Positions 37,521 to 45,697 of a stretch of 64,000 nucleotides of DNA are shown piece after piece (within the stretch, counting starts at the first letter, position 1; every line of letters begins with the position of its first letter). The notes beneath the pieces were generated by a model, which saw only the letters and a list, made by a program, of their open reading frames with translations, made no database searches and was not told the origin of the DNA. A program made the translations under genes and the position numbers. The DNA comes from Bacillus siamensis KCTC 13613. Its GTDB lineage: Bacteria; Bacillota; Bacilli; Bacillales; Bacillaceae. The stretch lies in assembly GCF_000262045.1 (NCBI RefSeq), contig NZ_AJVF01000039.1, positions 186,001 through 250,000 of the forward strand. The letters run 5' to 3'.

Positions 37521-38462
37521 ATGAATCAAAACAATATGGGAGGCAGCCAAAAGACGCCTGAAAAAGAAAGCATGGGCCGCATTTTATGGCAGTTAACCCG
37601 CCCTCATACATTGACGGCATCGTTTGTGCCCGTACTTCTCGGCACTGTATTGGCGATGTTTTACGTAAAGGTTGATTTCCTGCTGTTTTTGGCCATGCTG
37701 TTTTCCTGCCTTTGGATCCAGATCGCCACGAACTTATTCAATGAATATTACGATTTTAAACGCGGTTTAGATACGGAGGATTCTGTCGGTATCGGCGGAG
37801 CGATCGTCCGCCACGGCATGAAGCCGAAAACGATTCTGCAGCTGGCGCTCGGCTCTTATGCGATTGCCCTCGTGCTCGGTGTTTATATCTGCATGAGCAG
37901 CAGCTGGTGGCTTGCGGCAATCGGCCTTGCCGGCATGCTGATCGGCTACCTGTATACGGGCGGCCCGCTGCCGATTGCGTATACACCGTTCGGTGAACTA
38001 TTCTCCGGTATTTGCATGGGCTCTGTGTTTGTCCTTATTTCTTTCTTCATTCAGACTGGCGGAATTAATGAACAGAGCATTTTGATTTCCATCCCGATCG
38101 CCATCTTGGTCGGCGCGATTAACCTGTCCAATAATATCCGTGATATTGAAGAAGATAAAAAGGGCGGACGTAAAACGCTGGCGATTTTGATGGGGCATAG
38201 GGGAGCCGTCATGATACTGGCCGCGTCCTTTGCTATCGCCTACATCTGGATCGTCGGTCTTGTTATCATGGGATATACAAGCCCGTGGCTGTTCCTGGTC
38301 TTTTTGAGCGTGCCGAAACCCGTTCAGGCCGTGAAAGGCTTCGTGAAAAACGAAATGCCGATGAACATGATTATTGCGATGAAATCAACGGCGCAAACCA
38401 ATACATTCTTCGGATTCCTGCTTTCCATCGGACTCCTGATCAATTATTTCCTGATCAAATGA
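37521..38462 (+). CDS. menA: 1,4-dihydroxy-2-naphthoate polyprenyltransferase
   Basis: Attaches the heptaprenyl chain to dihydroxynaphthoate, the membrane step of menaquinone-7 synthesis; menaquinone is the substrate of both oxidases encoded in this window. 313 residues, about eight to nine membrane helices, UbiA family. The two aspartate-rich motifs are NLFNEYYDFKRGLD (about 74-87) and NNIRDIEEDKKGG (about 196-208). ATG at 37521 follows AAAGGAAGAGG. Transcribed divergently from dltX, ends at its own terminator, and is not linked to other men genes, as in B. subtilis. Confidence 0.95.
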   Translation: MNQNNMGGSQKTPEKESMGRILWQLTRPHTLTASFVPVLLGTVLAMFYVKVDFLLFLAMLFSCLWIQIATNLFNEYYDFKRGLDTEDSVGIGGAIVRHGMKPKTILQLALGSYAIALVLGVYICMSSSWWLAAIGLAGMLIGYLYTGGPLPIAYTPFGELFSGICMGSVFVLISFFIQTGGINEQSILISIPIAILVGAINLSNNIRDIEEDKKGGRKTLAILMGHRGAVMILAASFAIAYIWIVGLVIMGYTSPWLFLVFLSVPKPVQAVKGFVKNEMPMNMIIAMKSTAQTNTFFGFLLSIGLLINYFLIK

Positions 38463-38466
38463 CAAG

Positions 38467-38496
38467 GCAAATGCCATAACGGCATTTGCTTTTTTT
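38467..38496 (+). terminator. Terminator of menA
   Basis: GCAAATGCC (38467-38475) pairs with GGCATTTGC (38481-38489), followed by seven Ts. Confidence 0.9.
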
Positions 38497-38524
38497 ATGA
38501 CATAATCTTCACGATTTTGTAAAG

Positions 38525-38548
38525 AACCTGACCGCCGACCGAACCGTC
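38525..38548 (+). promoter_or_regulatory. Candidate ECF sigma promoter of sasA
   Basis: AAC (38525-38527) within AAAGAACC and CGTC (38545-38548) are 17 bases apart, the -35/-10 core of sigma-M/W promoters. B. subtilis ywaC/sasA is known as an envelope-stress gene of these factors. Confidence 0.65.
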
Positions 38549-38583
38549 TGATATGTGGACAGCAAAGCAAGGAGATGAAAAAA

Positions 38584-39216
38584 ATGGACTTGTCAACAGC
38601 CCATATGGATGATTTAAAAACGGTCATGGAAGATTGGAAAAATGAATTATTAGTTTATAAATTCGCTTTAGATGAGCTGGATACGAAGTTTTCTATCATC
38701 AGTCAGGAATATAATCTGATTCACGGGCATAACCCGATCGAGCATACAAAATCACGCGTTAAAAGTTTCGAGAGTATCGTCAATAAACTGATGCGCAAAG
38801 GCTGCGATGTGACGACGCAAGAAATGAAAGAGCATATTCATGATATCGCAGGTGTCAGGATTATCTGTTCTTTTATATCAGATATTTATAATGTCGCTGA
38901 GGTTTTGAAACAGCATAAGGACCTGAAGATCGTGAAGGTGAAGGATTATATTAAACATCCGAAGCCGAACGGCTACCGCAGCCTGCATTTGATTATTGAA
39001 ATTCCCGTCTATTTGACGAATCGGGTGGAATATGTGAAGGCGGAAATCCAAATCCGCACCATCGCCATGGATTTTTGGGCGAGCCTTGAGCATAAAATTT
39101 ATTACAAATTAAATAACGAAGTCCCGAAGCATCTGACTGACGAGCTGAAGGAAGCGGCGGACATCGCCCATTATTTAGACGAAAAGATGCTTGGGATTAA
39201 GAAAGAAGTCGATTAA
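38584..39216 (+). CDS. sasA: Small (p)ppGpp synthetase SasA (YwaC, RelP type)
   Basis: Makes the alarmones ppGpp, pppGpp and pGpp from GTP/GDP/GMP and ATP, slowing growth under cell-envelope stress. 210 residues, synthetase domain only with no hydrolase. Catalytic motifs: Asp87 in HDIAGVRI, NGYRSLHL at 129-136 (guanine-nucleotide site), and EIQIRT at 154-159 followed by WASLEHKIYYK. ATG at 38584 has AAGGAG nine bases upstream; the in-frame ATG at 38575 overlaps that ribosome site. Single gene with its own ECF promoter. Confidence 0.95.
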   Translation: MDLSTAHMDDLKTVMEDWKNELLVYKFALDELDTKFSIISQEYNLIHGHNPIEHTKSRVKSFESIVNKLMRKGCDVTTQEMKEHIHDIAGVRIICSFISDIYNVAEVLKQHKDLKIVKVKDYIKHPKPNGYRSLHLIIEIPVYLTNRVEYVKAEIQIRTIAMDFWASLEHKIYYKLNNEVPKHLTDELKEAADIAHYLDEKMLGIKKEVD

Positions 39217-39232
39217 CCGATTGGCGCATTAC

Positions 39233-39270
39233 AAACAGCCGGACTGCAAATAAAAGCGGTCCGGCTGTTT
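39233..39270 (+). terminator. Terminator of sasA
   Basis: AAACAGCCGGAC (39233-39244) pairs with GTCCGGCTGTTT (39259-39270); a T-rich but interrupted tail follows. Confidence 0.75.
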
Positions 39271-39286
39271 GTTTATCCAATGACGC

Positions 39287-39367
39287 TCACCGTTTTTCGC
39301 TGTCGGCCTTGATGGGCTTGCCGCCGTTCACATAGACCTCGCCGCTAAGATCATTTTCTTTCCTCAC
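39287..39367 (-). pseudogene. Possible gene remnant between sasA and gspA
   Basis: On the minus strand a short frame ends at 39287 and reads NDLSGEVYVNGGKPIKADSE after an in-frame TTTGTTTGGA context, stopped upstream by TGA. The composition looks like real protein sequence rather than noise, and there is no ribosome site. B. subtilis 168 has ywaD, ywaE, tyrZ and ywaF in this gap as I remember, so this may be a leftover C-terminus after a deletion. I do not recognise the protein. Confidence 0.25.
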
Positions 39368-39436
39368 TCCAAACAAAGAAGAAAGATATCAACTCGTCAA
39401 CAGCACATTCCCGCAGAAAAAATGTGTAAGATCGGG

Positions 39437-39460
39437 GTTTACTTTTGAAAAAAAGGGAAA
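39437..39460 (+). promoter_or_regulatory. Candidate sigma-B promoter of gspA
   Basis: GTTTAC (39437-39442), 12-base spacer, GGGAAA (39455-39460), 35 bp before gspA. gspA is a classic sigma-B general stress gene. Confidence 0.75.
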
Positions 39461-39494
39461 GAAAATGATACAACAAAAAGGGAGATGAATATCA

Positions 39495-40355
39495 GTGGGA
39501 AAGAATGAAACAATGCATATCGTATCATGTGCCGATGATAATTATGCTCGTCATTTGGGTGGGATGTTCGCTTCTTTATTGATGAATATGGATAAAACAA
39601 GGAATGCCAAATTATATGTGATCGACGGCGGAATTACTGCCGAAAACAAGGACAAGCTTGAACAGACTGCGATGTCATTCGGAACGCCGCTTGAATTTTT
39701 AGAAGTGGATGCTGATCAATACAAACATGCGGTCGAAAGCAGCCACATTACAAAAGCGGCTTATTACCGCATTTCCATACCTGATTTAATTAAGGATGAG
39801 TCCGTAAAGCGGATGATTTACATTGATTGCGATGCAATTGTGATGGAAGATATTTCGGTTTTATGGGATTTGGATATTTCCCCGGCAATAGTTGCGGCAG
39901 TAGAAGATGCCGGACAGCATGAAAGACTGAAAAAAATGAATATCAGCGACACGGCCAAGTATTTCAATTCCGGCATTATGATTATAGATTTTGAACCTTG
40001 GAGAAAACAGAATATTTCCAAAAAAGTGATTGATTTTATCAATGAAAACAGTTCGGAGGATTTTCTCGTGTTTCATGATCAGGACGCGCTTAACGCGGTC
40101 TTATATGATCAATGGCATGAACTGCATCCGCGCTGGAACGCGCAGACGCATATTATCATGAATGAGAAAACGCCTCCTGAACTGATCGACCGTATACGTT
40201 ACAGAGAAACACGGGCCGAACCGGCCATCGTCCATTTCTGCGGCGGAGACAAGCCTTGGAATACAGGCACCGCGCACCCGTACCGTGATCATTATTTCCG
40301 ATATATGTCCTTTACGAAATGGAACACGATCGATCGCCCGGCCATGAACCAATAG
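39495..40355 (+). CDS. gspA: General stress protein A, family 8 glycosyltransferase
   Basis: Cytosolic glycosyltransferase of family GT8, induced by general stress; acceptor unknown. 286 residues. The metal-binding DxD motif is DCD at 111-113 (MIYIDCDAIV); IVHFCGGDKPWN near residue 245 is the conserved C-terminal GT8 segment. The start is the GTG at 39495, which gives the same MGKNETMHIVSCADDNYARH N-terminus as B. subtilis GspA; an ATG at 39513 is possible but further from GGGAG. Single gene with sigma-B-like promoter and bidirectional terminator. Confidence 0.93.
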   Translation: MGKNETMHIVSCADDNYARHLGGMFASLLMNMDKTRNAKLYVIDGGITAENKDKLEQTAMSFGTPLEFLEVDADQYKHAVESSHITKAAYYRISIPDLIKDESVKRMIYIDCDAIVMEDISVLWDLDISPAIVAAVEDAGQHERLKKMNISDTAKYFNSGIMIIDFEPWRKQNISKKVIDFINENSSEDFLVFHDQDALNAVLYDQWHELHPRWNAQTHIIMNEKTPPELIDRIRYRETRAEPAIVHFCGGDKPWNTGTAHPYRDHYFRYMSFTKWNTIDRPAMNQ

Positions 40356-40366
40356 GCAGATGGGAG

Positions 40367-40408
40367 AAAAACGCTTATGAAGCCATGATGCGGCTCATAA
40401 GCGTTTTT
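40367..40408. terminator. Bidirectional terminator between gspA and epr
   Basis: AAAAACGCTTATGA (40367-40380) pairs perfectly with TCATAAGCGTTTTT (40395-40408); the 14-base loop can form an extra GCC/GGC pair. Confidence 0.92.
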
Positions 40409-42157
40409 TTAATGTTTCACCCGAATCGCACGCACGCGTTTTTGCAGGCTGGTCTTTTCAGCAGATGGCTTCAGCAGGCTGACCGCCGTTTGGGCCGCTG
40501 ATTTTGCCTTTTTCGTTTTGGTTTTTTCGGCCGTTTTCACTTTGTCCCTTGCCTGCTTCCGGTTGAGTTTCTCTTTTATCCGGTCAAGCCGTTTTTCCAG
40601 AGCGGTTTTTTCTTTTCCCGGCTGAAGCTCGCTGACTGCTTTTTTGGCTTTTGCAGCGTTGGCCTCAGAGGTCTTTTTTTCGGCCTGTCTGACGCTGGCC
40701 CCAGCAGTTTTCAAAAGGCCTGAATTGACAGCGTCAAGCCGCTTTTGCAGCCCTTTTTTCTCTGATCCGGCCGGTAATTTCCGGATGGCGCTTTGTGCCG
40801 CATTAACGGCGGTTTTTTTCTTTTGTTTTTCGGCAGTCCGGACTTTGTCTTTGGCGTCCGTCACATTTCTTGCTGTCTGAACTTTATTGATTCGGGACTC
40901 GAGGGCGGTTTTTCCCTTTGACTTGGAAAGCTTGCTGACGGCCGTTTTTGCTTGATTGATATCTGCCTGCTTTTTCGTTTTTTCCGCTTTTATTACGGCC
41001 CGTTCGGCAAAGCTCTTTTGCTTTGCGTGATATTGCGCCAGCCCGTACCCGAATTGGCTGTCACGTCCGGGAGCGCCCAGATCTTTGATGTTTTGCTGCA
41101 TCTGCTGCCGGAGCTGTGTATTTGTTTCTTCCGGATATTTTTGCTTGAGCAGTGCGAACATTCCGGTGACGTGCGGCGCGGCTTGAGATGTGCCGTCAGC
41201 CACGGCGTACATTTGATTCAGGTACGTGCTCGTAATATTGGTGCCGGGTGCGGTAAATTCAATTTGTTTTCCGGTCGTGGAAAAAGCCGCAAGACCGTTT
41301 TTTTCGGTTGACGCTGAGACTGCCGTTACGCTGCTGTAGGCGCCCGGATAATTGACGGGTTTTTTGTTGCCGTCGTTTCCTGCGGCGGCTACGATCACAA
41401 TGCCTTTTTTGTATGCTTTGTCGACGGCGTCGTGAAGAATTTTGCTGTCTGCGTTAGTTCCGAGACTCATATTGATGATGTCCATTTTGTTGGCGATGGA
41501 CCAGTCGATCGCTTTAAGAAGGCTTTTGAGATCTCCCGCGCCTTTTCTGTCCAATGCTTTAACCGCATATAACCGGACATCCGGCGCGATGCCGTCAATG
41601 CCGTATCCGTCATGTTTGGCGGCAATGATGCCGGCGACATGCGTACCGTGCCCGTTGTCATCTTTGTATGAAGATGTATAGCTGACTGCGGAATAGCCTC
41701 CCGCAATGGAAAGGTCATCGTGAGGGTAAATGCCGCTGTCAATGACAGCCACTTTCACCTTTTTTCCCGTCAAGCCTTCTTTCCAGGCCTGCTTGACCTG
41801 AGTGGGCTCTATATCCCATTGCGGCAGCGTGTAACTGCTGCTTGAGGCCGCTGTTAACGGGTGGATATCAGAACCGCCTGCTGCCTGAAAGGATACATTG
41901 TCTTCAACATATAAAATGTCAGGATCATGTTTCAGGTCTTTCACCGTTTCCGAATCAGCCGACACGGCGACTGCGGGAAGATGCTGATAGGTCTGTTCTA
42001 CATCCGCTCCGCTGTCTATGGCGGACTCCTTGCCGTTATTATTTTTGTAGACCACGATAACGTCCCGGTCCTGTGTCTCGGCGTGAGCGGGTGCCGCGGC
42101 GGCGAACAGGGTGACGCACAAGGCCGCGGCCATGATCGGTTTCAGGGTGTGATACAT
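40409..42157 (-). CDS. epr: Minor extracellular serine protease Epr (subtilisin family)
   Basis: Secreted subtilase; in B. subtilis it also processes peptide signals and affects swarming. 582 residues: signal peptide (about 1-27, ending AHA), I9 propeptide (about 31-93), catalytic domain (about 105-375) with Asp140 (AVIDSGI), His173 (HGTHVAG), oxyanion Asn261 and Ser324 (GTSQAAPHV), then a Lys/Ala-rich tail of four repeats of about 50 residues beginning near 388, 439, 489 and 540. B. subtilis Epr is about 645 residues, so the tail is shorter here. ATG at 42157 follows AAGGGGGAAT. A sigma-D promoter lies just upstream. Confidence 0.94.
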   Translation of the reverse strand: MYHTLKPIMAAALCVTLFAAAAPAHAETQDRDVIVVYKNNNGKESAIDSGADVEQTYQHLPAVAVSADSETVKDLKHDPDILYVEDNVSFQAAGGSDIHPLTAASSSSYTLPQWDIEPTQVKQAWKEGLTGKKVKVAVIDSGIYPHDDLSIAGGYSAVSYTSSYKDDNGHGTHVAGIIAAKHDGYGIDGIAPDVRLYAVKALDRKGAGDLKSLLKAIDWSIANKMDIINMSLGTNADSKILHDAVDKAYKKGIVIVAAAGNDGNKKPVNYPGAYSSVTAVSASTEKNGLAAFSTTGKQIEFTAPGTNITSTYLNQMYAVADGTSQAAPHVTGMFALLKQKYPEETNTQLRQQMQQNIKDLGAPGRDSQFGYGLAQYHAKQKSFAERAVIKAEKTKKQADINQAKTAVSKLSKSKGKTALESRINKVQTARNVTDAKDKVRTAEKQKKKTAVNAAQSAIRKLPAGSEKKGLQKRLDAVNSGLLKTAGASVRQAEKKTSEANAAKAKKAVSELQPGKEKTALEKRLDRIKEKLNRKQARDKVKTAEKTKTKKAKSAAQTAVSLLKPSAEKTSLQKRVRAIRVKH

Positions 42158-42180
42158 TGTGATTCCCCCTTTTTCTTTAT

Positions 42181-42207
42181 ATATCGGCAGTGCGGAATTC
42201 TTTTTTT
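42181..42207 (-). promoter_or_regulatory. Candidate sigma-D promoter of epr
   Basis: On the minus strand a perfect GCCGATAT (rc of 42181-42188) follows AAAA (rc of 42204-42207) after 15 bases, close to the sigma-D pattern TAAA-N15-GCCGATAT. epr is a known sigma-D gene. Confidence 0.75.
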
Positions 42208-42238
42208 CCTAAGGGATAAGGAAAATTTCTGTATGCAA

Positions 42239-42262
42239 ATGTAAGCGTTTCCAAAATATGAT
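42239..42262 (+). promoter_or_regulatory. cre site and promoter core of ywbA
   Basis: ATGTAAGCGTTTCCAA (42239-42254) matches the cre consensus at every fixed position, and TATGAT (42257-42262) follows two bases later, exactly as at licB. CcpA would repress ywbA in glucose. Confidence 0.8.
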
Positions 42263-42320
42263 GGAGAAAATGCTTTAAGACATCTGCGCAATGAACTCAA
42301 AAAGGGGGGTTTTTTGATAA

Positions 42321-43655
42321 ATGAGTACGTTTAATCGGGTAATGGAAGAAAAAATCATGCCTGTCGCCGGAAAAGTCGCCGGCCAAAGGCACTTAAGAGC
42401 TTTGCGGGACGGCATTATTTTGACTATGCCGCTTATTATCATCGGATCGGTTTTTCTGATTCTGACGAGTCTTCCGATTCCCGGTTATGCCGATTTTATG
42501 GCTGGTCTTTTCGGTGAAAATTGGGTTGAAAAGCTTGGGTATCCCGTGAATGCGTCCTTTGACATTATGGCGCTTGTCGCCGCCTTCGGGATTGCTTACC
42601 GGCTTGCGGAAAGCTATGAGGTCGATGCCCTGTCGTCGGGAGCCATTGCCCTTGCCGCCTTTTTATTGGCGACACCGTATCAGATTCCTTTTATTCCTGA
42701 CGGCTCGTCAACAGAGATTATGGTGGGGGGCGGCATTCCGATTTCGCTGCTCGGAAGCAAAGGTCTGTTTGTCGCGATGATCATAGCAATGCTGTCTACG
42801 GAAGTGTACCGGTTTATCGTACAAAGAAATATCGTCATTAAGATGCCTGACGGAGTGCCGCCTGCGGTCAGCAAATCGTTTGTTGCGCTCATCCCCGGTT
42901 TCATTATTATTACGCTCGTATGGCTGGCCCGTCTGTTTATTGAAATAACTCCTTTTAAAAGCCTCCACAATGTCGTAGGCGATCTGCTGGGCACCCCGCT
43001 GTCTATTTTGGGCGGGAGTCTCGGCGGAAGTCTTATCGCCGAATTCGTGCAAATGCTGCTTTGGTCGTGCGGCATACACGGCGCGTCCATTATCGGCGGC
43101 GTCATGTCGCCGATCTGGTACGGGGCGATGGACGCCAACCGTTTGGCTTTTCAGGCGGGAGAAGCGCTGCCGAGCATTTTTACGACACAGTTCTTTCAAA
43201 TATGGATCAATGTCGGCGGAAGCGGCGCAACGCTTGCCCTTGTGCTGACCATGCTTGTGCGCTCCAGAAGCAAACAGATGAAACAGCTCGGCCGACTCGG
43301 CATCGGACCCGCGATCTTTAACATTAACGAGCCGATTATTTTCGGGATGCCGCTCGTCATGAATCCGCTGTTAATCGTGCCTTTTATCATCGCACCGCTC
43401 TTGACCATTACGGCGACGTACATCGGGATGAGCACGGGAATGGTGGCAAAACCGGCGGGAATCGCCGTGCCGTGGACGATGCCGCCGCTGATTTCCGGTT
43501 ATCTGGCGACGGGCGGGAAAATCTCCGGTTCGGTCATGCAGCTGATCAACCTCCTGATTACATTTATCATTTATTATCCGTTTTTCAGAATGTGGGATCT
43601 TCAAAAATGGAGAGAGGAACGGGCAGCAGAACAAAACGTCACAGAAGAAATATAA
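42321..43655 (+). CDS. ywbA: Orphan PTS enzyme IIC of the lactose/cellobiose family, YwbA
   Basis: Sugar permease of the PTS, probably for an oligo-beta-glucoside; substrate unknown. 444 residues, about ten hydrophobic segments, very similar to LicC, including LGTPLSILGGSLGGSL and FNINEPIIFGMPLVMNP. No IIA or IIB gene lies next to it, so it must use partners encoded elsewhere, LicA and LicB being obvious candidates (inference). AAAGGGGGG precedes the ATG at 42321 by about 13 bases, a long spacing. Single gene with a perfect cre site and its own terminator. Confidence 0.92.
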   Translation: MSTFNRVMEEKIMPVAGKVAGQRHLRALRDGIILTMPLIIIGSVFLILTSLPIPGYADFMAGLFGENWVEKLGYPVNASFDIMALVAAFGIAYRLAESYEVDALSSGAIALAAFLLATPYQIPFIPDGSSTEIMVGGGIPISLLGSKGLFVAMIIAMLSTEVYRFIVQRNIVIKMPDGVPPAVSKSFVALIPGFIIITLVWLARLFIEITPFKSLHNVVGDLLGTPLSILGGSLGGSLIAEFVQMLLWSCGIHGASIIGGVMSPIWYGAMDANRLAFQAGEALPSIFTTQFFQIWINVGGSGATLALVLTMLVRSRSKQMKQLGRLGIGPAIFNINEPIIFGMPLVMNPLLIVPFIIAPLLTITATYIGMSTGMVAKPAGIAVPWTMPPLISGYLATGGKISGSVMQLINLLITFIIYYPFFRMWDLQKWREERAAEQNVTEEI

Positions 43656-43685
43656 AAAAAACGGGCGCTTCTGCCCGTTTTTTTT
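43654..43685. terminator. Bidirectional terminator between ywbA and ywbC
   Basis: AAAAAAAACGGGC (43654-43666) pairs with GCCCGTTTTTTTT (43673-43685), six-base loop. Confidence 0.92.
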
Positions 43686-44067
43686 AACGCTGGAAAAATT
43701 CGATCCATTCGCCGTCAGGTCCTTCAATGTAAAAGTAGCGGTACCCGTTCGGAAGCGTCGTGATTTCTTCATCGATAAATACGGCGCCCTGACGCATTGC
43801 ATGCGTGAATTCCGCCGCGATATCTTCAGTTAATAAAGCGATATGATGCACTTTTCCTTCTGCGGGGAGCTCGCTGCTGTAGCCTTGAATCAGCTCAATC
43901 TCCGTCTCAGGCCCTTCCTGAAAGCCGAGAAAAGCAAGTTCAATAATGCCGTTCGTATGAGTGATACGATCCTTTAACTGCATACCGAGAACGTCTTGGT
44001 AAAAAGCAATGGATGTTTCAATATCTTTGACCATAATGCCTGTATGGTCGATTCTTTTGGCTGTCAT
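43684..44067 (-). CDS. ywbC: Glyoxalase/dioxygenase-superfamily (VOC) protein, YwbC
   Basis: A small metal-binding enzyme of the vicinal oxygen chelate superfamily, close to lactoylglutathione lyases; B. subtilis lacks glutathione, so the true thiol or substrate is uncertain. 127 residues. Potential metal ligands are His8 (KRIDHTGIMV), Glu in ETEIELIQ, His in KVHHIALLTEDI and Glu in EGPDGEWIEF, the normal 2-His/2-Glu set. The ATG at 44067 follows AGGGGG; a longer in-frame start at 44100 lacks a ribosome site. Confidence 0.88.
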   Translation of the reverse strand: MTAKRIDHTGIMVKDIETSIAFYQDVLGMQLKDRITHTNGIIELAFLGFQEGPETEIELIQGYSSELPAEGKVHHIALLTEDIAAEFTHAMRQGAVFIDEEITTLPNGYRYFYIEGPDGEWIEFFQR

Positions 44068-44151
44068 GGTTTTCCCCCTGTTTTGAATTTTTCGGGACAA
44101 TGCATGTTTTATGGTACGATAAGAGAAAGCAAAACGAAAGAGGAATGCACA

Positions 44152-45339
44152 ATGAAGCTACTTACAGTGAAAGATACATTTGCCGGAAAGCTGAAAAAAG
44201 GATTCCCCCTGATTGAAAAAGACGCTCTGTCCGGAAGCTCGGCTCACTTAACAGAGGGCGATCTTTTTGATGTAACATCCGAGAAGGGCGAATTTATCGG
44301 GAAAGGCTATTACGGTTTGCAGAATAAAGGAGTCGGCTGGGTGCTGTCCCGTGCGAGAGACGAACAAATCGACGGACGTTTCTTTCTGAACAAGCTGAAA
44401 AAAGCGGCTGAAGCAAGAGTCCATCTGTTTGAGGCGCCCGATACGACGGCGTTCCGTCTGTTCAACGGTGAGGGCGACGGCATCGGCGGCGTCACCATTG
44501 ATGTCTATGACGGTTATCTGCTGATTCAGTGGTACAGCAAAGGCATTTACGCATATAAGGACAGTTTGATTGAGGCGATTGACGGCCTGGAGCTTTCTTA
44601 TAAGGCGATCTACGAAAAGAAACGGTTTGATACCGCCGGACAGTACGTGGAAGACGACGACTTTGTCAAAGGTGAAAGAGGAGACTTTCCAATCATTGTC
44701 CAAGAAAACGGCATACAGTATGCGGTGGATTTAAACGACGGGGCGATGACAGGCATTTTCTTAGACCAGCGTCATGTACGCAAAGCGATTCGGGACAAGT
44801 ATGCAAACGGCAGACGGGTGTTGAATACGTTCTCTTATACGGGGGCATTTTCGGTTGCGGCGGCGCTTGGAGGAGCTGAAAAAACGACCAGTGTCGATGT
44901 CGCCAACCGCAGTCTTGCAAAAACGATTGAACAGTTCAGCGCCAACGGAATTGATTACGAAGCACATGATATTAAAGTCATGGATGTTTTCAAATACTTC
45001 GGCTATGCGGAGAAAAAAGGGCTGGCGTTTGACCTCATCATCCTTGACCCGCCTTCTTTCGCCCGTACAAAAAAACGGACGTTCAGCGCGGCGAAAGATT
45101 ATAAAAACCTGCTGAAGGAAACGATCGCCATCACCGCAAAAAACGGCATCATCGTTGCATCGACAAACAGCAGCGCCTTCAATATGAAGAAATTTAAAGG
45201 CTTTATAGAGACCGCCTTCAAAGAAACAAACGAGCGTTACGACATTTTGGAAGAATATACGCTTCCGGAAGATTTCAAAACGATTCCCGCGTTTAAAGAA
45301 GGGAACTATTTGAAAGTTGTTTTCTTACGGAAAAAATAA
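44152..45339 (+). CDS. ywbD: Class I rRNA large-subunit methyltransferase, YwbD (RlmI-like)
   Basis: SAM-dependent methyltransferase, probably making 5-methylcytosine on 23S rRNA as E. coli RlmI does; not proven here. 395 residues: an N-terminal PUA-like domain (about 1-75), a linking EEHUD-type domain, then the Rossmann methyltransferase with VLNTFSYTGAFSVAAALGGA (SAM loop, about 223-242) and the catalytic-site motif LDPPSFARTKK (about 301-311). ATG at 44152 follows AAAGAGG. Single gene. Confidence 0.88.
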   Translation: MKLLTVKDTFAGKLKKGFPLIEKDALSGSSAHLTEGDLFDVTSEKGEFIGKGYYGLQNKGVGWVLSRARDEQIDGRFFLNKLKKAAEARVHLFEAPDTTAFRLFNGEGDGIGGVTIDVYDGYLLIQWYSKGIYAYKDSLIEAIDGLELSYKAIYEKKRFDTAGQYVEDDDFVKGERGDFPIIVQENGIQYAVDLNDGAMTGIFLDQRHVRKAIRDKYANGRRVLNTFSYTGAFSVAAALGGAEKTTSVDVANRSLAKTIEQFSANGIDYEAHDIKVMDVFKYFGYAEKKGLAFDLIILDPPSFARTKKRTFSAAKDYKNLLKETIAITAKNGIIVASTNSSAFNMKKFKGFIETAFKETNERYDILEEYTLPEDFKTIPAFKEGNYLKVVFLRKK

Positions 45340-45341
45340 AC

Positions 45342-45375
45342 AAAAAAAGCCGGGCATGCAGCCCCGGCTTTTTTT
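45342..45375. terminator. Bidirectional terminator between ywbD and ywbE
   Basis: AAAAAAAGCCGGG (45342-45354) pairs with CCCGGCTTTTTTT (45363-45375). Confidence 0.93.
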
Positions 45376-45570
45376 CTATTCAATAATCTGCTGGACCCGG
45401 CCGATTCGCCCGTCCTCCAGGCGAACCTTAATGCCGCGCGGGTGGAAGCTTGAGTTCGTCAAAATATCTTTCACGATTCCTCTTGTCAGCTTTCCTGAAC
45501 GCTGATCGGCTTTCAAGACGATATCGACTTCAAGCCCTTTTCTGATGCTGTTTCGCTGCTGGCCGTTCAT
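45376..45570 (-). CDS. ywbE: Small DUF2196 protein, YwbE
   Basis: Function unknown. 64 residues from the ATG at 45570, with a weak ribosome site (GGATGTG), matching B. subtilis YwbE in length. The sequence (GLEVDIVLKADQRSGKLTRG, then IVKDILTNSSFHPRGIKVRL) is a compact beta-rich domain with the conserved HPRGIKVRLEDGRIGRVQ end, suggestive of nucleic-acid binding but unproven. A longer start at 45579 is less likely. Confidence 0.85.
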   Translation of the reverse strand: MNGQQRNSIRKGLEVDIVLKADQRSGKLTRGIVKDILTNSSFHPRGIKVRLEDGRIGRVQQIIE

Positions 45571-45665
45571 ATGACACATCCGTTCTTCAGACTTTTTATT
45601 TCATGTCTTATCATATCGTGTTTTCGTCTTTTTATGAAGGACAGACTGATTGATCTCTGGCAAAT

Positions 45666-45697
45666 AAAAAAGACCGCTCTGTCAGGAGCAGTCTTTT
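45666..45697 (-). terminator. Terminator of ywbHG
   Basis: On the minus strand AAAAGACTGCTC and GAGCGGTCTTTT form a 12-bp stem with one wobble (45668-45679 with 45686-45697), then Ts and TATT. It overlaps the ywbG stop. Confidence 0.8.

Noticed and set aside
40367..40408. Possible transposon end or attachment site at the gspA-epr hairpin
   Set aside because: The perfect arms with A/T runs are fully explained as a bidirectional terminator between convergent genes, and no direct repeats flank it.
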